DNA of 64,000 nucleotides from Pseudarthrobacter phenanthrenivorans Sphe3 (GTDB lineage: Bacteria > Actinomycetota > Actinomycetes > Actinomycetales > Micrococcaceae), in contig NC_015145.1 in the NCBI RefSeq assembly GCF_000189535.1, forward strand, positions 372,001 to 436,000. Reading direction: 5' to 3'. A model generated the notes under the pieces. It did not search any database. It was given only the letters and a program-made list of their open reading frames with translations, and was not told where the DNA came from. Below, piece by piece: positions 8,348-17,782 of the stretch. A program made the position numbers and the translations under genes. The number at the start of each line of letters is the position of its first letter. Position 1 is the stretch's first letter.

Positions 8348-8854
8348 CGGTTCGGAGTGCTTGCTGTCCTTGCTTCCACGCTGCAGCAGGGAAACTGCCT
8401 TGCTCCATTGCGTAGCCAGGATCATGACCACCAGCGCGGCAGCCGCATGAAGGTGGAGCATCAGGTGCAGTGAATGGGCGGCGGTTTCCTGCCGGGGCGT
8501 TCCCTGTGATGTTGGATCCTGGTACGCCGTTTCCCCATGGCCATGTCCCGGCAGGGCGAAACCGCTGGAGGTGGAAAACGCGGCAAAGGCCAGGTGCAGC
8601 AGCTGCTGTGCCAGTGCGGCGGCCAGGAGTACGCCCCACAGCGGCAGTGGGCGCCGGCCGGTTATCGACGCCGCCATTCCCGCCAGCGCCGCCAGCGCGG
8701 CCAGGATGGGAATTCCGGGGGCCTGGCCGCCGGCAGCGAGGTGTGCCGCCAGTCCCAGCCCCACCGACAGGGGCCCGGCGAGCCAAACGGGGGAAGCCGT
8801 CCAGGTGGCGCGCGCGGGGGCGCCGCTCCCGGTCACCGCGTACGCGCCGTCCAT
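8309..8854 (-). CDS. Hypothetical multi-pass membrane protein, His-rich loop
   Basis: About 181 residues from ATG 8854, preceded by GGAAGGGG. An upstream ATG at 8875 with GGGGAG is also possible. There are four or so hydrophobic segments, one short loop rich in His and Gly (GHGHGE) and a His-rich helix start (HSLHLMLHLH). The tail is polar. Membrane proteins with such His loops sometimes handle copper or haem, but no family is recognised here. It lies divergently from araB with about 215 bases between starts, and converges on the anti-sigma gene. Confidence 0.6.
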   Translation of the reverse strand: MDGAYAVTGSGAPARATWTASPVWLAGPLSVGLGLAAHLAAGGQAPGIPILAALAALAGMAASITGRRPLPLWGVLLAAALAQQLLHLAFAAFSTSSGFALPGHGHGETAYQDPTSQGTPRQETAAHSLHLMLHLHAAAALVVMILATQWSKAVSLLQRGSKDSKHSEPSGVERAPGDTDA

Positions 8855-8996
8855 GGGTTCCCCTTCCGTGACCATCTCCCCCAGTCTTCCTTGCCCGTAC
8901 CCGTTTGGGCGGGACTTACTCCGTGTACCGGCCGTTGCCACTGACCTTGCGCTCCCCAAGCTGGCGCTGAAGACGGGATGCGGACCGGCCAAGCTG

Positions 8997-9025
8997 TTGA
9001 CTTCACTCTTGTTAGCGCTCACAAT
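8997..9025 (+). promoter_or_regulatory. araB promoter overlapped by a LacI-type operator
   Basis: -35 TTGACT (8997-9002) and -10-like CACAAT (9020-9025) are 17 bases apart. The near-palindrome TGTTAGCGCTCACA (9010-9023) fills the spacer and touches the -10. A LacI-family repressor bound here would block RNA polymerase directly. The araB ribosome binding site GGAGGAAG follows at 9057-9064. Confidence 0.75.
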
Positions 9026-9070
9026 TGGACGCAGGCCGCGAAGTTGCGGCAGCTATGGAGGAAGTTTCTT

Positions 9071-10807
9071 ATGGACGCAATGGACGCCCCGGACACCTAC
9101 GTGGTGGGCGTGGATTATGGAACGCTGTCGGGCCGGGCAGTGGTGGTGCGGGTGCACGACGGCAAGGAGCTGGGCAGCGGGGTGTATGACTATCCGCACG
9201 CCGTGGTGACCGATGTCCTGCCGCCGGATGTGGCCGGCGAGGACGCCCCGCGGCTTCCCGGGGAGTGGGCCCTGCAGGTGCCCAACGACTATCGCGACGT
9301 ACTCCGCCACGCCGTACCGGAAGCCGTTGCCGCGGCAGGGATCGACCCGGCCGCCGTCGTCGGTATTGCGACGGACTTCACCGCCTGCACCATGGTGCCG
9401 GCCAAGGCGGACGGCACCCCGCTGAACGAACTGCCCGGATTTGAAAACCGGCCGCATGCCTACGTGAAGCTCTGGCGGCACCACGCTGCGCAGGGCCAGG
9501 CGGACCGGATCAACCGGCTGGCCGCTGAACGCGGGGAGGACTGGCTGCCCCGCTACGGCGGGCTTATTTCTTCCGAATGGGAGTTCGCCAAGGGCCTGCA
9601 ACTGCTGGAAGAAGATCCCGAAGCCTACGCTGCGATGGACCACTGGGTTGAGGCTGCGGACTGGATCGTCTGGCAGCTGTGCGGCCGGTACGTCCGCAAC
9701 GCCTGCACCGCCGGCTATAAGGGGATCTACCAGGACGGGCGCTACCCGTCGGAGGAGTTCCTGGCAGCCTTGAACCCGCAGTTCACGGACTTCGTCAGCA
9801 GCAAGCTCGAGCACACCATCGGCCGGCTGGGCGACGCCGCCGGGCACCTCACCGCTGAAGCGGCCGCCTGGACCGGCCTGCCGGAAGGCATCGCCGTGGC
9901 CGTGGGCAACGTGGACGCCCACGTCACCGCCCCGGCCGCGAAGGCTGTGGACCCCGGGCAGCTGGTGGCCATCATGGGCACCTCCACCTGCCACGTCATG
10001 AACGGCACGGAACTCCGTGAAGTGCCGGGCATGTGCGGAGTGGTGGACGGCGGCATCGTGGACGGGCTCTGGGGTTACGAGGCCGGCCAGTCCGGCGTGG
10101 GGGACATCTTCGGCTGGTTCACCAAGTTCGGCGTGCCGCCCGAATACCACCGCGCCGCTGCTAAAGCGGGGCTGGGCATCCACGAATACCTCACCGAACT
10201 GGCTTCCGGTCAGGCCATTGGCGAACACGGACTCATTGCCCTGGACTGGCACTCGGGCAACCGCTCAGTGCTGGTGGACCATGAACTGTCCGGTGTCGTG
10301 GTGGGGCAGACGCTGGCCACCAGGCCCGAAGACACCTACCGGGCCCTGCTCGAAGCTACGGCGTTCGGCACCCGGACCATCGTGGACGCTTTCCGCGACG
10401 CCGGTGTTCCCGTCAAGGAGTTCATCGTGGCCGGCGGCCTGCTGAAGAACCCGCTCCTGATGCAGATCTACGCTGACGTCACAGGGCTGCAGCTGTCCAC
10501 CATAGGCTCTGCCCAGGGCCCGGCTCTGGGATCGGCCATCCACGCCGCCGTGGCTGCCGGAAAGTATGCCGACATCCGCGAAGCAGCGGCCGCGATGGGT
10601 TCGGAACCGGGTGAGGTGTACACGCCGATCGCCGAAAATGTTGCAGCGTACGAGGAGCTCTTCCAGGAATACCGGACCCTGCACGACTACTTCGGCCGCG
10701 GCAGCAACGACGTTATGCACCGGCTCAAGGCGATCCAGCGCCGGGCTGCCGGTCCCCTGCTGTCCACGCCTGCCGCCTCACGCAGCGCCGTGGAGGTGTC
10801 CGCATGA
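9071..10807 (+). CDS. araB: Ribulokinase
   Basis: Phosphorylates L-ribulose to L-ribulose 5-phosphate in arabinose catabolism (FGGY carbohydrate kinase family, cytoplasmic). It has 578 residues, close to the usual length. The N-terminal phosphate-binding strand is VVGVDYGTLSGRAVVV, with the adenosine-site loop MGTSTCHVMNG about residue 302 and AGGLLKNPLLMQIYADV near residue 456. The start at 9071 has the ideal GGAGGAAG upstream. It is the first gene of araBDA and overlaps araD by 4 bases (ATGA). Expression is probably controlled by the LacI-type operator in its promoter. Confidence 0.97.
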   Translation: MDAMDAPDTYVVGVDYGTLSGRAVVVRVHDGKELGSGVYDYPHAVVTDVLPPDVAGEDAPRLPGEWALQVPNDYRDVLRHAVPEAVAAAGIDPAAVVGIATDFTACTMVPAKADGTPLNELPGFENRPHAYVKLWRHHAAQGQADRINRLAAERGEDWLPRYGGLISSEWEFAKGLQLLEEDPEAYAAMDHWVEAADWIVWQLCGRYVRNACTAGYKGIYQDGRYPSEEFLAALNPQFTDFVSSKLEHTIGRLGDAAGHLTAEAAAWTGLPEGIAVAVGNVDAHVTAPAAKAVDPGQLVAIMGTSTCHVMNGTELREVPGMCGVVDGGIVDGLWGYEAGQSGVGDIFGWFTKFGVPPEYHRAAAKAGLGIHEYLTELASGQAIGEHGLIALDWHSGNRSVLVDHELSGVVVGQTLATRPEDTYRALLEATAFGTRTIVDAFRDAGVPVKEFIVAGGLLKNPLLMQIYADVTGLQLSTIGSAQGPALGSAIHAAVAAGKYADIREAAAAMGSEPGEVYTPIAENVAAYEELFQEYRTLHDYFGRGSNDVMHRLKAIQRRAAGPLLSTPAASRSAVEVSA

Positions 10808-11514
10808 GCTCCGAAATCCTCGGGACAGAAATCCTCGGGACCATTGCGCGGATCCGGGAAGAAGTCTGCGCCCTGCACGCCGAGCTGACCCGGTACCAGC
10901 TGGTGGTGTGGACTGCTGGCAACGTTTCGGCCCGGGTGCCCGGCCAGGAGCTGATGGTGATCAAACCCTCGGGAGTCTCGTACCAGGACCTGACGCCGGA
11001 GCAGATGGTGGTCACGGATCTGTACGGCGTGCCTGTCGCGGGAGACGCAACAGGTGAGTGGGGCAACCCGGCCCTCTCGCCGTCGTCGGACACTGCAGCG
11101 CATGCCTACGTTTACCGGCACATGCCGGAGGTGGGCGGGGTGGTGCACACCCACTCCACCTACGCAACGGCCTGGGCAGCCCGCGGCGAGGCCATTCCGT
11201 GCGTGCTGACCATGATGAGCGATGAATTTGGCGGGGAGATCCCGGTGGGGCCGTTCGCGCTGATCGGTGATGACTCCATAGGCCACGGCATTGTGGAGAC
11301 GCTGAAGAACTCGAATTCGCCGGCAGTGCTGATGCAGAACCATGGCCCGTTCACCATCGGCAAGGACGCCAAATCCGCGGTCAAGGCGGCGGTGATGTGC
11401 GAGGAAGTGGCGCGCACCGTCCATATCGCCCGGCAGTTGGGTGACCCCATCGCCATTGACCAGGGCCACATTGAATCCCTTTATGCCCGCTACCAGAACG
11501 TTTACGGCCAATAG
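10804..11514 (+). CDS. araD: L-ribulose-5-phosphate 4-epimerase
   Basis: Converts L-ribulose 5-phosphate to D-xylulose 5-phosphate (class II aldolase/adducin family, zinc enzyme). It has 236 residues. Motifs seen are GNVSARVP (phosphate loop), [10 protein letters not shown], the zinc-binding [14 protein letters not shown] and QNHGPFTIG. The start overlaps the araB stop by 4 bases, so translation is coupled. araA follows after 28 bases. The B-D-A order is the usual actinobacterial one. Confidence 0.96.
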   Translation: MSSEILGTEILGTIARIREEVCALHAELTRYQLVVWTAGNVSARVPGQELMVIKPSGVSYQDLTPEQMVVTDLYGVPVAGDATGEWGNPALSPSSDTAAHAYVYRHMPEVGGVVHTHSTYATAWAARGEAIPCVLTMMSDEFGGEIPVGPFALIGDDSIGHGIVETLKNSNSPAVLMQNHGPFTIGKDAKSAVKAAVMCEEVARTVHIARQLGDPIAIDQGHIESLYARYQNVYGQ

Positions 11515-11542
11515 CAGGCCCGCACACTTTCCAGGAGACCCC

Positions 11543-13063
11543 ATGAATACCGCAGCATCCACTTCCCTCGACGGCTACGAGGTCTGGTTCCTCACCGGCA
11601 GCCAGCACCTCTACGGCGAGGACGTCCTGAAGCAGGTGGCCGCCCAGTCGCAGGAGATCGCCAACCAGCTCAATGCCAGCTCCGCCGTCCCGGTGCGGAT
11701 CGTGTGGAAGCCGGTCCTGACCGACTCGGATGCCATCCGCCGCACTGCCCTGGAGGCAAACTCCGATGATTCCGTCATCGGCGTCACGGCCTGGATGCAC
11801 ACCTTCTCCCCGGCGAAGATGTGGATCCAGGGCCTTGACCTGCTTCGCAAGCCGCTGCTGCACCTGCACACGCAGGCCAACCGGGACCTGCCCTGGGCGG
11901 ACATCGATTTCGACTTCATGAACCTGAACCAGGCCGCCCACGGCGACCGCGAGTTCGGCTACATCCAGTCCCGCCTGGGCATCGCGCGGAAGACCGTCGT
12001 GGGACATGTCTCCAACCCCGAGGTTGCGCGCCAAGTGGGCTCCTGGCAGCGCGCCGCTGCCGGCTGGGCCGCCGTCCGGACACTGAAGCTGACCCGTTTC
12101 GGCGACAACATGCGCAACGTGGCCGTCACCGAAGGCGACAAGACCGAGGCGGAGCTCCGCTTCGGCGTCGCTGTCAACACCTGGTCCGTCAACGAGCTTG
12201 CCGATGCCGTGCACGGCGCGGAGGAGTCCGACGTCGACGCCCTGGTGGCCGAGTATGAGTACCTTTACGAGGTGGTGCCGGAGCTCCGCGCAGGCGCGGC
12301 CCGCCACGAGTCCCTCCGATATGGCGCGCGGATCGAGCTGGGCCTGCGCAGCTTCCTGGAAGCCAACGGCTCCGCCGCGTTCACCACGTCCTTCGAGGAC
12401 CTCGGCGCCCTCCGGCAGCTCCCGGGCCTTGCCGTGCAGCGGCTCATGGCGGCGGGCTACGGCTTCGGCGCCGAAGGGGACTGGAAGACTGCCATCCTGG
12501 TCCGTGCCGCCAAGGTGATGGGCGGTGACCTGCCTGGCGGCGCGTCGCTGATGGAGGACTACACCTACCACCTGGAACCCGGGGCCGAGAAGATCCTCGG
12601 CGCCCACATGCTGGAGGTCTGCCCCTCCCTGACCGCCACCAAGCCGCGCCTGGAAATCCATCCGCTCGGCATCGGCGGCAAGGAGGACCCCGTGCGCCTG
12701 GTGTTCGACGCCGATGCCTCCCCGGGCGTCGTTGTGGCCTTGTCCGACATGCGGGACCGCTTCCGCCTGGTGGCCAACGCCGTGGACGTGGTGCCGCTGG
12801 ACCAGCCGCTGCCCAACCTGCCCGTGGCCCGAGCACTCTGGCAGCCCAAGCCGGACTTCGCCACTTCCGCGGCCGCCTGGCTTACCGCCGGCGCGGCGCA
12901 CCACACGGTGCTGTCCACCCAGGTGGGCATGGACGTGTTCGAGGACTTCGCTGAAATCGCCAAGACGGAGTTGCTTACCATCGACGAGGGAACCACCATC
13001 CGCCAGTTCAAGAAGGACCTGAACTGGAACGCCGCCTACTACAAGCTGGCCGGGGGAATCTGA
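11543..13063 (+). CDS. araA: L-arabinose isomerase
   Basis: Isomerises L-arabinose to L-ribulose, the first step of the pathway; Mn-dependent and cytoplasmic. It has 506 residues, full length. The N-terminus [16 protein letters not shown] is typical, and the catalytic region with [16 protein letters not shown] contains one of the metal-binding Glu sites. ATG 11543 follows CAGGAGACCCC. It is the last gene of araBDA and is followed by a strong hairpin at 13113. Confidence 0.97.
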   Translation: MNTAASTSLDGYEVWFLTGSQHLYGEDVLKQVAAQSQEIANQLNASSAVPVRIVWKPVLTDSDAIRRTALEANSDDSVIGVTAWMHTFSPAKMWIQGLDLLRKPLLHLHTQANRDLPWADIDFDFMNLNQAAHGDREFGYIQSRLGIARKTVVGHVSNPEVARQVGSWQRAAAGWAAVRTLKLTRFGDNMRNVAVTEGDKTEAELRFGVAVNTWSVNELADAVHGAEESDVDALVAEYEYLYEVVPELRAGAARHESLRYGARIELGLRSFLEANGSAAFTTSFEDLGALRQLPGLAVQRLMAAGYGFGAEGDWKTAILVRAAKVMGGDLPGGASLMEDYTYHLEPGAEKILGAHMLEVCPSLTATKPRLEIHPLGIGGKEDPVRLVFDADASPGVVVALSDMRDRFRLVANAVDVVPLDQPLPNLPVARALWQPKPDFATSAAAWLTAGAAHHTVLSTQVGMDVFEDFAEIAKTELLTIDEGTTIRQFKKDLNWNAAYYKLAGGI

Positions 13064-13112
13064 GCCGCCCGGTCAGGCGACAGCTCGACGCTAGGCTTCG
13101 GCTGGACGCGTA

Positions 13113-13153
13113 CAGGCTCCGGAGGCAACGGCCTCCGGAGCCTGTTGTGCTTT
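13113..13153 (+). terminator. Terminator of the araBDA operon
   Basis: A perfect 14-bp stem (CAGGCTCCGGAGGC 13113-13126 with 13131-13144) and AACG tetraloop, then TTGTGCTTT. The stem could also stop the convergent GAF-ANTAR transcript. Confidence 0.85.
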
Positions 13154-13169
13154 CGGCGCCCGGCGGTTC

Positions 13170-14120
13170 CTAATGGCCGAAGTGGGCCCGCGGGGCACCC
13201 TCCGGAAGCCGTTCCAGGATGTCCTCGGCCACCCGGCGCACCTTGATATTCCGGTGGCTTGAGGCCTTGGCGAGGATGGAAAAGGCCTCGTGGTACGAAC
13301 ACCTGTTCTGGGCCATGATCACGCCGCAGGCCACATTGATGGAGGTGCGGCTGTCCAGGGCGGTACGGAGATCCGTGGCCATGGACCTGGCCGAGTGGAG
13401 GTCGATGGCCATGTCCAGGCTCTTGGCCGCAAGGCCGGCGAACGTCCTGGCCTCGGCAATGACCGGCAGCGGAAATGCCTTGGCATCCTGGGCAAAAAAG
13501 GCCAGCGCCGCGCTTGCCCCGCCGGAGCCCGCTTCGCCTTCCGTGGTATCAGCTCCTGCTTCGGCTCCCACCCGGAGCCGTACTCCCATCGCACTGCCGA
13601 AGCCGGCCAATTGGAGTTGGGTCGAGAAACGTGGCCAGCGGAAGTCGCCATTCCTTTGAAGCACTGCCACAGGATGGCCCCCGGCCAGTACCTCGTTCAA
13701 CGGGCCCTCATTGGCTTCCTGTTCCCATTCCAGGAGGCGGACCACTTCGTCCGAGGTGCCCGCGACCGCGGGGTTCCGCTTGGGCTGGTGCACCACCACG
13801 CCGCAGTCGATCCTGAGGCCCGTTGCCCTCACCACAGTCTTCACTGTTGCGTCGGCCAGCAGGTCCAGGGATTCGCGAAGGCTGTGGGTGCCGCTGATGA
13901 GATCCAGCAGGAGCCTGTCCTGGCCTCCGGCCTCGCCGAGTCCTGCCGCCGCATCCGGGAGGGGACGGACCTGCTGGGGGCCCGAACCTTGCCTGGAACG
14001 AAGAGGGCCGGCGACGGCTGGGGGAGAGGCCTTGGTCTCGAAGGCCTCCTCGTCGCCGGCCCCGCTCAATACCCGCGTCCTGCGGACCGGGAAACCTGAG
14101 CTTATGTGTTGTCTATGCAT
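13170..14120 (-). CDS. GAF-ANTAR domain antiterminator-type regulator (copy 1)
   Basis: A 316-residue cytoplasmic regulator. The first 65 residues are low-complexity. A GAF-like sensor domain follows (about 70-230). The ANTAR RNA-binding domain is at about 245-305, with the conserved core INVACGVIMAQNRCSYHEAF and SSHRNIKVRRVAEDIL. ANTAR domains bind paired hexaloop hairpins in nascent RNA and prevent termination (known for the family). The signal and target here are unknown. Two paralogues lie at 29633 and 33886. The start has only a weak GGGGG ribosome binding site, so the extended N-terminus is not certain. Confidence 0.85.
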   Translation of the reverse strand: MHRQHISSGFPVRRTRVLSGAGDEEAFETKASPPAVAGPLRSRQGSGPQQVRPLPDAAAGLGEAGGQDRLLLDLISGTHSLRESLDLLADATVKTVVRATGLRIDCGVVVHQPKRNPAVAGTSDEVVRLLEWEQEANEGPLNEVLAGGHPVAVLQRNGDFRWPRFSTQLQLAGFGSAMGVRLRVGAEAGADTTEGEAGSGGASAALAFFAQDAKAFPLPVIAEARTFAGLAAKSLDMAIDLHSARSMATDLRTALDSRTSINVACGVIMAQNRCSYHEAFSILAKASSHRNIKVRRVAEDILERLPEGAPRAHFGH

Positions 14121-14442
14121 TGCAGTCTCACACCCCCTACGTGAGCCAAGTACTACGAGCCAGAACGCGTCTTGTCTCTGAAGAAAAACCTAGTTCCGGC
14201 GCCAACAGCGGTGAACGCGTAACAGGTACCTGACTTTGAGATTAGGTAGTACTTGGATTTTTCGCCCGGCTACTCGGCTCTGTTTGTTTCCGCAGGTCAA
14301 CGGGCAGGGGCTGCGGGGAGGCCAGGGAGGCCGCGGGGCGCCCTGACCTCGTCCAGCCGCGAGGGGAGTGCTTGACTCGGGTGGCAAAAGCACGAAGAAT
14401 GACTTTCTATAACGTTGTAAAAGATGAAACGAGGATGTTTTC
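14121..14442. other. 322-base intergenic region between divergent genes
   Basis: No reading frame here looks coding. The left part should hold the promoter of the leftward GAF-ANTAR gene, which I cannot place with confidence. The right 70 bases hold the promoter and operator of the GH51 gene. Base composition around 14150-14270 is clearly more A/T-rich than in the genes. Confidence 0.5.
14372..14419 (+). promoter_or_regulatory. Promoter and operator of the GH51 arabinofuranosidase
   Basis: -35 TTGACT (14372-14377) and a weak -10 AAGAAT (14395-14400) with 17-base spacing. Just downstream is the near-perfect palindrome TATAACGTTGTA (14408-14419), placed to block elongation near the transcription start. 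A closely similar 12-mer lies upstream of the PL11 lyase gene at 50898. Confidence 0.65.
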
Positions 14443-15966
14443 GTGACTGCTGCAGAACCAGCCGCAAAGATCACCCTGGACCCGGCCTTCACGGTGGGAC
14501 CTGTCCGGCGGCGCACCTTCGGTGCCTTCGTGGAGCACTTGGGTCGTTGTGTCTACACCGGCATCTTTGAGCCGGAACACCCCGGGGCCGATGAGGATGG
14601 ATTCCGTACGGACGTGCTGGAGCTGACCCGGGAACTGGGGGTTTCCACTGTCCGCTACCCGGGCGGCAACTTCGTCTCCGGATACCGGTGGGAGGACGGC
14701 GTCGGTCCAGCGGACAAGCGTCCGGTCCGCCTTGACCTTGCCTGGCACTCCACAGACCCCAACCTGGTGGGGGTGGACGAGTTCGCCAAATGGTCCGCCA
14801 AAGCCGGCGTGGAAACCATGATGGCCGTGAACCTGGGCACCCGCGGCACCCAGGAGGCGCTGGACCTGCTGGAGTACTGCAATGTCGACGGCGGCACGGC
14901 CTTTTCGGACCAGCGCAAGGCCAACGGCGCGGAGAACGGCTACGGCATCAGGATGTGGTGCCTCGGTAACGAGATGGACGGCCCCTGGCAGATCGGGCAC
15001 AAGAATGCGCTGGAGTATGGCCGCCTTGCTGCCGACACCGCCCGTGGCATGCGCATGATTGACCCGGACCTCGAGCTCGTGGCCTGCGGCAGCTCCGGCC
15101 CCACCATGAGCACCTTCGGTGAATGGGAACGCGTGGTGCTCTCCGAGACCTACGAGCTGGTGGACCTGATCTCCGCGCACCAGTATTTCGAAGACTTCGG
15201 TGACCTGCAGGAACACCTCTCCGCGGGGCACCGGATGGAGGCCTTCATCCACGACATCGTCAGCCACATCGACCACGTGAAGTCGGTGAAGAAGTCCACC
15301 AGGCAGGTGAACATCTCCTTCGACGAGTGGAACGTGTGGCACATGAGCCGGGACGAGTCGAAGGTACCCACAGGCAAGGACTGGCCGGTGGCCCCCGTCC
15401 TGCTGGAGGACACCTACACGGTGGCCGACGCCGTCGTCGTAGGCGACCTCCTGGTCACGCTGCTCAAGAACACGGACCGCGTCCACTCAGCCAGCCTGGC
15501 GCAGCTGGTCAACGTCATCGCCCCCATCATGACGGAGCCCGGCGGCCGAGCCTGGAAGCAGACCACCTTCCACCCGTTCGCCCTCACCTCCCGCCATGCC
15601 TCCGGCACCGTGCTGCAGCTCGCCGTCGAATCCCCGCTGGTCAGCGGCGGCAAGACCAAAGACTTTGCCGCGGTGTCCGCCGTCGCAACTTATGACGCGG
15701 ACAAGGGCGAGGCTGTTGTGTTCGCCGTCAACCGCTCGGCCACGGACGTACTTGGCCTGGACGCCGTGGTGTCGGGCCTGGGCAATGTGCGCGTGGTGGA
15801 GGCCCTCACCTACAGCAACAAGGATCCGTACTGGCAGGCCACGGCCGATGACTCAACCTCCGTCCTGCCGGCGGAGAACCTGTCAGTGAAGGTCGACGGC
15901 GGCCGGCTCACCGCGCAGTTGCCTGCAGTGTCCTGGTCCATGATCCGGTTGGCAGTGGGCGGGTAG
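14443..15966 (+). CDS. Alpha-L-arabinofuranosidase, GH51
   Basis: A 507-residue retaining glycosidase that releases terminal arabinofuranose from arabinan and arabinoxylan oligosaccharides. No signal peptide is present, so it is probably cytoplasmic and acts on imported oligomers. The acid/base Glu lies in MWCLGNEMDGPWQIGHK and the nucleophile Glu in SFDEWNVWHM, both GH51 signatures. The C-terminal 120 residues form the usual beta domain. The start is GTG 14443 with GAGG upstream. Its product feeds araBDA 1.4 kb upstream, and a LacI regulator gene lies about 750 bases downstream. Confidence 0.93.
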   Translation: MTAAEPAAKITLDPAFTVGPVRRRTFGAFVEHLGRCVYTGIFEPEHPGADEDGFRTDVLELTRELGVSTVRYPGGNFVSGYRWEDGVGPADKRPVRLDLAWHSTDPNLVGVDEFAKWSAKAGVETMMAVNLGTRGTQEALDLLEYCNVDGGTAFSDQRKANGAENGYGIRMWCLGNEMDGPWQIGHKNALEYGRLAADTARGMRMIDPDLELVACGSSGPTMSTFGEWERVVLSETYELVDLISAHQYFEDFGDLQEHLSAGHRMEAFIHDIVSHIDHVKSVKKSTRQVNISFDEWNVWHMSRDESKVPTGKDWPVAPVLLEDTYTVADAVVVGDLLVTLLKNTDRVHSASLAQLVNVIAPIMTEPGGRAWKQTTFHPFALTSRHASGTVLQLAVESPLVSGGKTKDFAAVSAVATYDADKGEAVVFAVNRSATDVLGLDAVVSGLGNVRVVEALTYSNKDPYWQATADDSTSVLPAENLSVKVDGGRLTAQLPAVSWSMIRLAVGG

Positions 15967-15974
15967 CACCTATG

Positions 15975-16003
15975 GGAGGGCCGCATGACGACGGCGGCCC
16001 TCC
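15975..16003 (+). terminator. Hairpin after the GH51 gene
   Basis: A perfect 10-bp stem, GGAGGGCCGC (15975-15984) with 15994-16003, and a 9-nt loop. It has no clear T-tract, so it may be a weak terminator. Confidence 0.5.
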
Positions 16004-16021
16004 TCTGGGAGGATGGACCGC

Positions 16022-16597
16022 ATGGAATTGCACATCACGGGGGACCCCGCCGCGGACAAGTTGTTGAGTGAGGACGCCTTTGCGCTGCTGACGGGGATGC
16101 TGCTGGACCAGCAGGTCACCATGGAATCGGCATTCGCGGGGCCGGAGAAGATCAGGTCCAGGATCGGCTCCATGAAGCCCGAGGCCATCGCCGCGCAGGA
16201 GCCGCAGGCGTTCGTGGAGATGTTCAAGGAGCGCCCGGCGGTCCACCGTTTCCCCGGTTCCATGGCGGCGCGGGTCCAGGCGCTCGCGGAGACCGTCCAG
16301 AGCGAGTGGGACGGTGATGCAACGCTGATCTGGACCAAGGGTGACCCTGATGGCGCCGAGGTGCTGCGCCGGCTCAAGGCGCTGCCCGGGTTTGGCGAGC
16401 AAAAGGCCAAAATCTTCCTGGCGCTGCTCGGCAAGCAGTGCGGCCTGCAGGCACCGGGGTGGCGTGAAGCCGCCGGGCACTACGGCGAGGAAGGCTCCTA
16501 CCTGTCGGTCGCCGACATCGTGGACCCCGAGTCCCTTGCCAAGGTGCGGGCCAGCAAGCAGGCGGCCAAGGCTGCCGCGAAGGCAGCCAAGTCCTGA
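16022..16597 (+). CDS. HhH-GPD type base excision DNA repair protein
   Basis: A 191-residue DNA glycosylase-like protein. The core carries LLDQQVTMESAF, typical of the HhH-GPD fold, and a helix-hairpin-helix LKALPGFGEQKAKIFLALL (about residues 118-136). The GPD-loop catalytic Asp is not obvious, so activity on a specific damaged base cannot be assigned. The C-terminal tail is Lys/Ala-rich (KQAAKAAAKAAKS), perhaps for nonspecific DNA binding. I chose ATG 16022, with GGGAGG at a 9-base spacing, over ATG 16013, which abuts that sequence. Neighbours are unrelated in function. Confidence 0.8.
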   Translation: MELHITGDPAADKLLSEDAFALLTGMLLDQQVTMESAFAGPEKIRSRIGSMKPEAIAAQEPQAFVEMFKERPAVHRFPGSMAARVQALAETVQSEWDGDATLIWTKGDPDGAEVLRRLKALPGFGEQKAKIFLALLGKQCGLQAPGWREAAGHYGEEGSYLSVADIVDPESLAKVRASKQAAKAAAKAAKS

Positions 16598-16713
16598 CAG
16601 CCAGTGGTGGGACCGCAACGTCCCGCTGAGCCGCCTGCACCTCCGTTTGCCGTAGTCGAGCTGGCGTCTGCAACGATGTATGGCAGGAACGTGCGGAACC
16701 ATACGAAGGAGCC

Positions 16714-17721
16714 ATGATGGCGGTCACCATGAATGACGTTGCGAGGGCGGCGGGGGTATCGCTGAAGACGGTTTCCAATGTGCTCAATGACTACGAGTTC
16801 ATCCGGCCCGCCACCAAGAAGCGGGTCCAGGACGCAATCGCCGAGCTGGGCTACGAGGCAAACCTGACGGCGCGGAGCCTGCGGTCCGGAAAGACCAGGA
16901 TGCTGGGCCTGGTCCTGTCCGACCTGTCTGCGCCCTACTACGCGGAGCTGGCCTCAAGGCTGATGAAGGCGGCATCCCGGCGCGGTTACCGGGTCCTGGT
17001 GGAACAGTCGGATGCCGTGGCGGAGGCGGAAATCAATGCGCTCCAGGGGCCGTTCCGGCAGCTCACGGACGGGCTGCTGTTCACGCCCCTGATGATCGAC
17101 GCCGAGACCATCGCCGGCCGCCAGGGCAGGAAGCCGCTGGTGCTCCTGGGCGAACACATCCTGGATCCGCGGTTCGACCTGGTCACCATGAAGAACGAGG
17201 AAGCTGCGGCTGCCCTGACAGCGCACCTGGTGGCTGCCGGCCGCCGTCGTATTGCCGTGATAGGTGCCCACCCGGAAGAATCAGCGGGCAGCGCGGGCCT
17301 GCGGCTCAACGGCTACCGTGCCGCGTTGGAGCAGGCTGGCGTACCCTTCGACCCGGCGCTGATCGCCCCCTGCGAGTGGCGCCGGGACAACGGCGCCGCC
17401 GCCGTGGCCGGGCTCCTGGACAGCGGCGTGCAGTTCGACGCCGTGTTCGGCCTAAATGACGTCCTGGCCCTCGGCGCCATGCACGAACTGCTGATCCGCG
17501 GCGTCCGGGTTCCTGCGGACGTGGCCGTAGCAGGCTTTGACGACATCGATGAGGCCCGCTTTGCGTCGCCCTCGCTGACCACCGTTTCGCCGGGAATGGA
17601 GGAGATCGCCGAGCGCTCAATCGGCCTGCTGCTTGACCGGATCGAGGGCCGGGAAGAGTCCGGCGAGGGCGTGCACGTGGAAGCCGGCTTCAGCCTGCAG
17701 GTCCGGGAGTCCGCCCCGTAG
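16714..17721 (+). CDS. LacI family transcriptional regulator
   Basis: A 335-residue sugar-responsive regulator. The N-terminal HTH is VTMNDVARAAGVSLKTVSNVLND (residues 4-25), with the hinge region near SLRSGKTRMLG. The effector domain ends with VAGFDDIDEARFASPSLTTV. GAAGGAG precedes ATG 16714. Its place downstream of the GH51 gene makes it a candidate regulator of arabinose and arabinan genes (inference). The sequence GCAACGATGTA at about 16670 resembles half of the operator 12-mer found at the GH51 and PL11 promoters and could mediate autoregulation. Confidence 0.92.
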   Translation: MMAVTMNDVARAAGVSLKTVSNVLNDYEFIRPATKKRVQDAIAELGYEANLTARSLRSGKTRMLGLVLSDLSAPYYAELASRLMKAASRRGYRVLVEQSDAVAEAEINALQGPFRQLTDGLLFTPLMIDAETIAGRQGRKPLVLLGEHILDPRFDLVTMKNEEAAAALTAHLVAAGRRRIAVIGAHPEESAGSAGLRLNGYRAALEQAGVPFDPALIAPCEWRRDNGAAAVAGLLDSGVQFDAVFGLNDVLALGAMHELLIRGVRVPADVAVAGFDDIDEARFASPSLTTVSPGMEEIAERSIGLLLDRIEGREESGEGVHVEAGFSLQVRESAP

Positions 17722-17782
17722 GTTTCGCCCGGCCAACCTCGGGGTACTTTTCCTGCAACGCTGAATGAGGGAAAGGTCCCAC

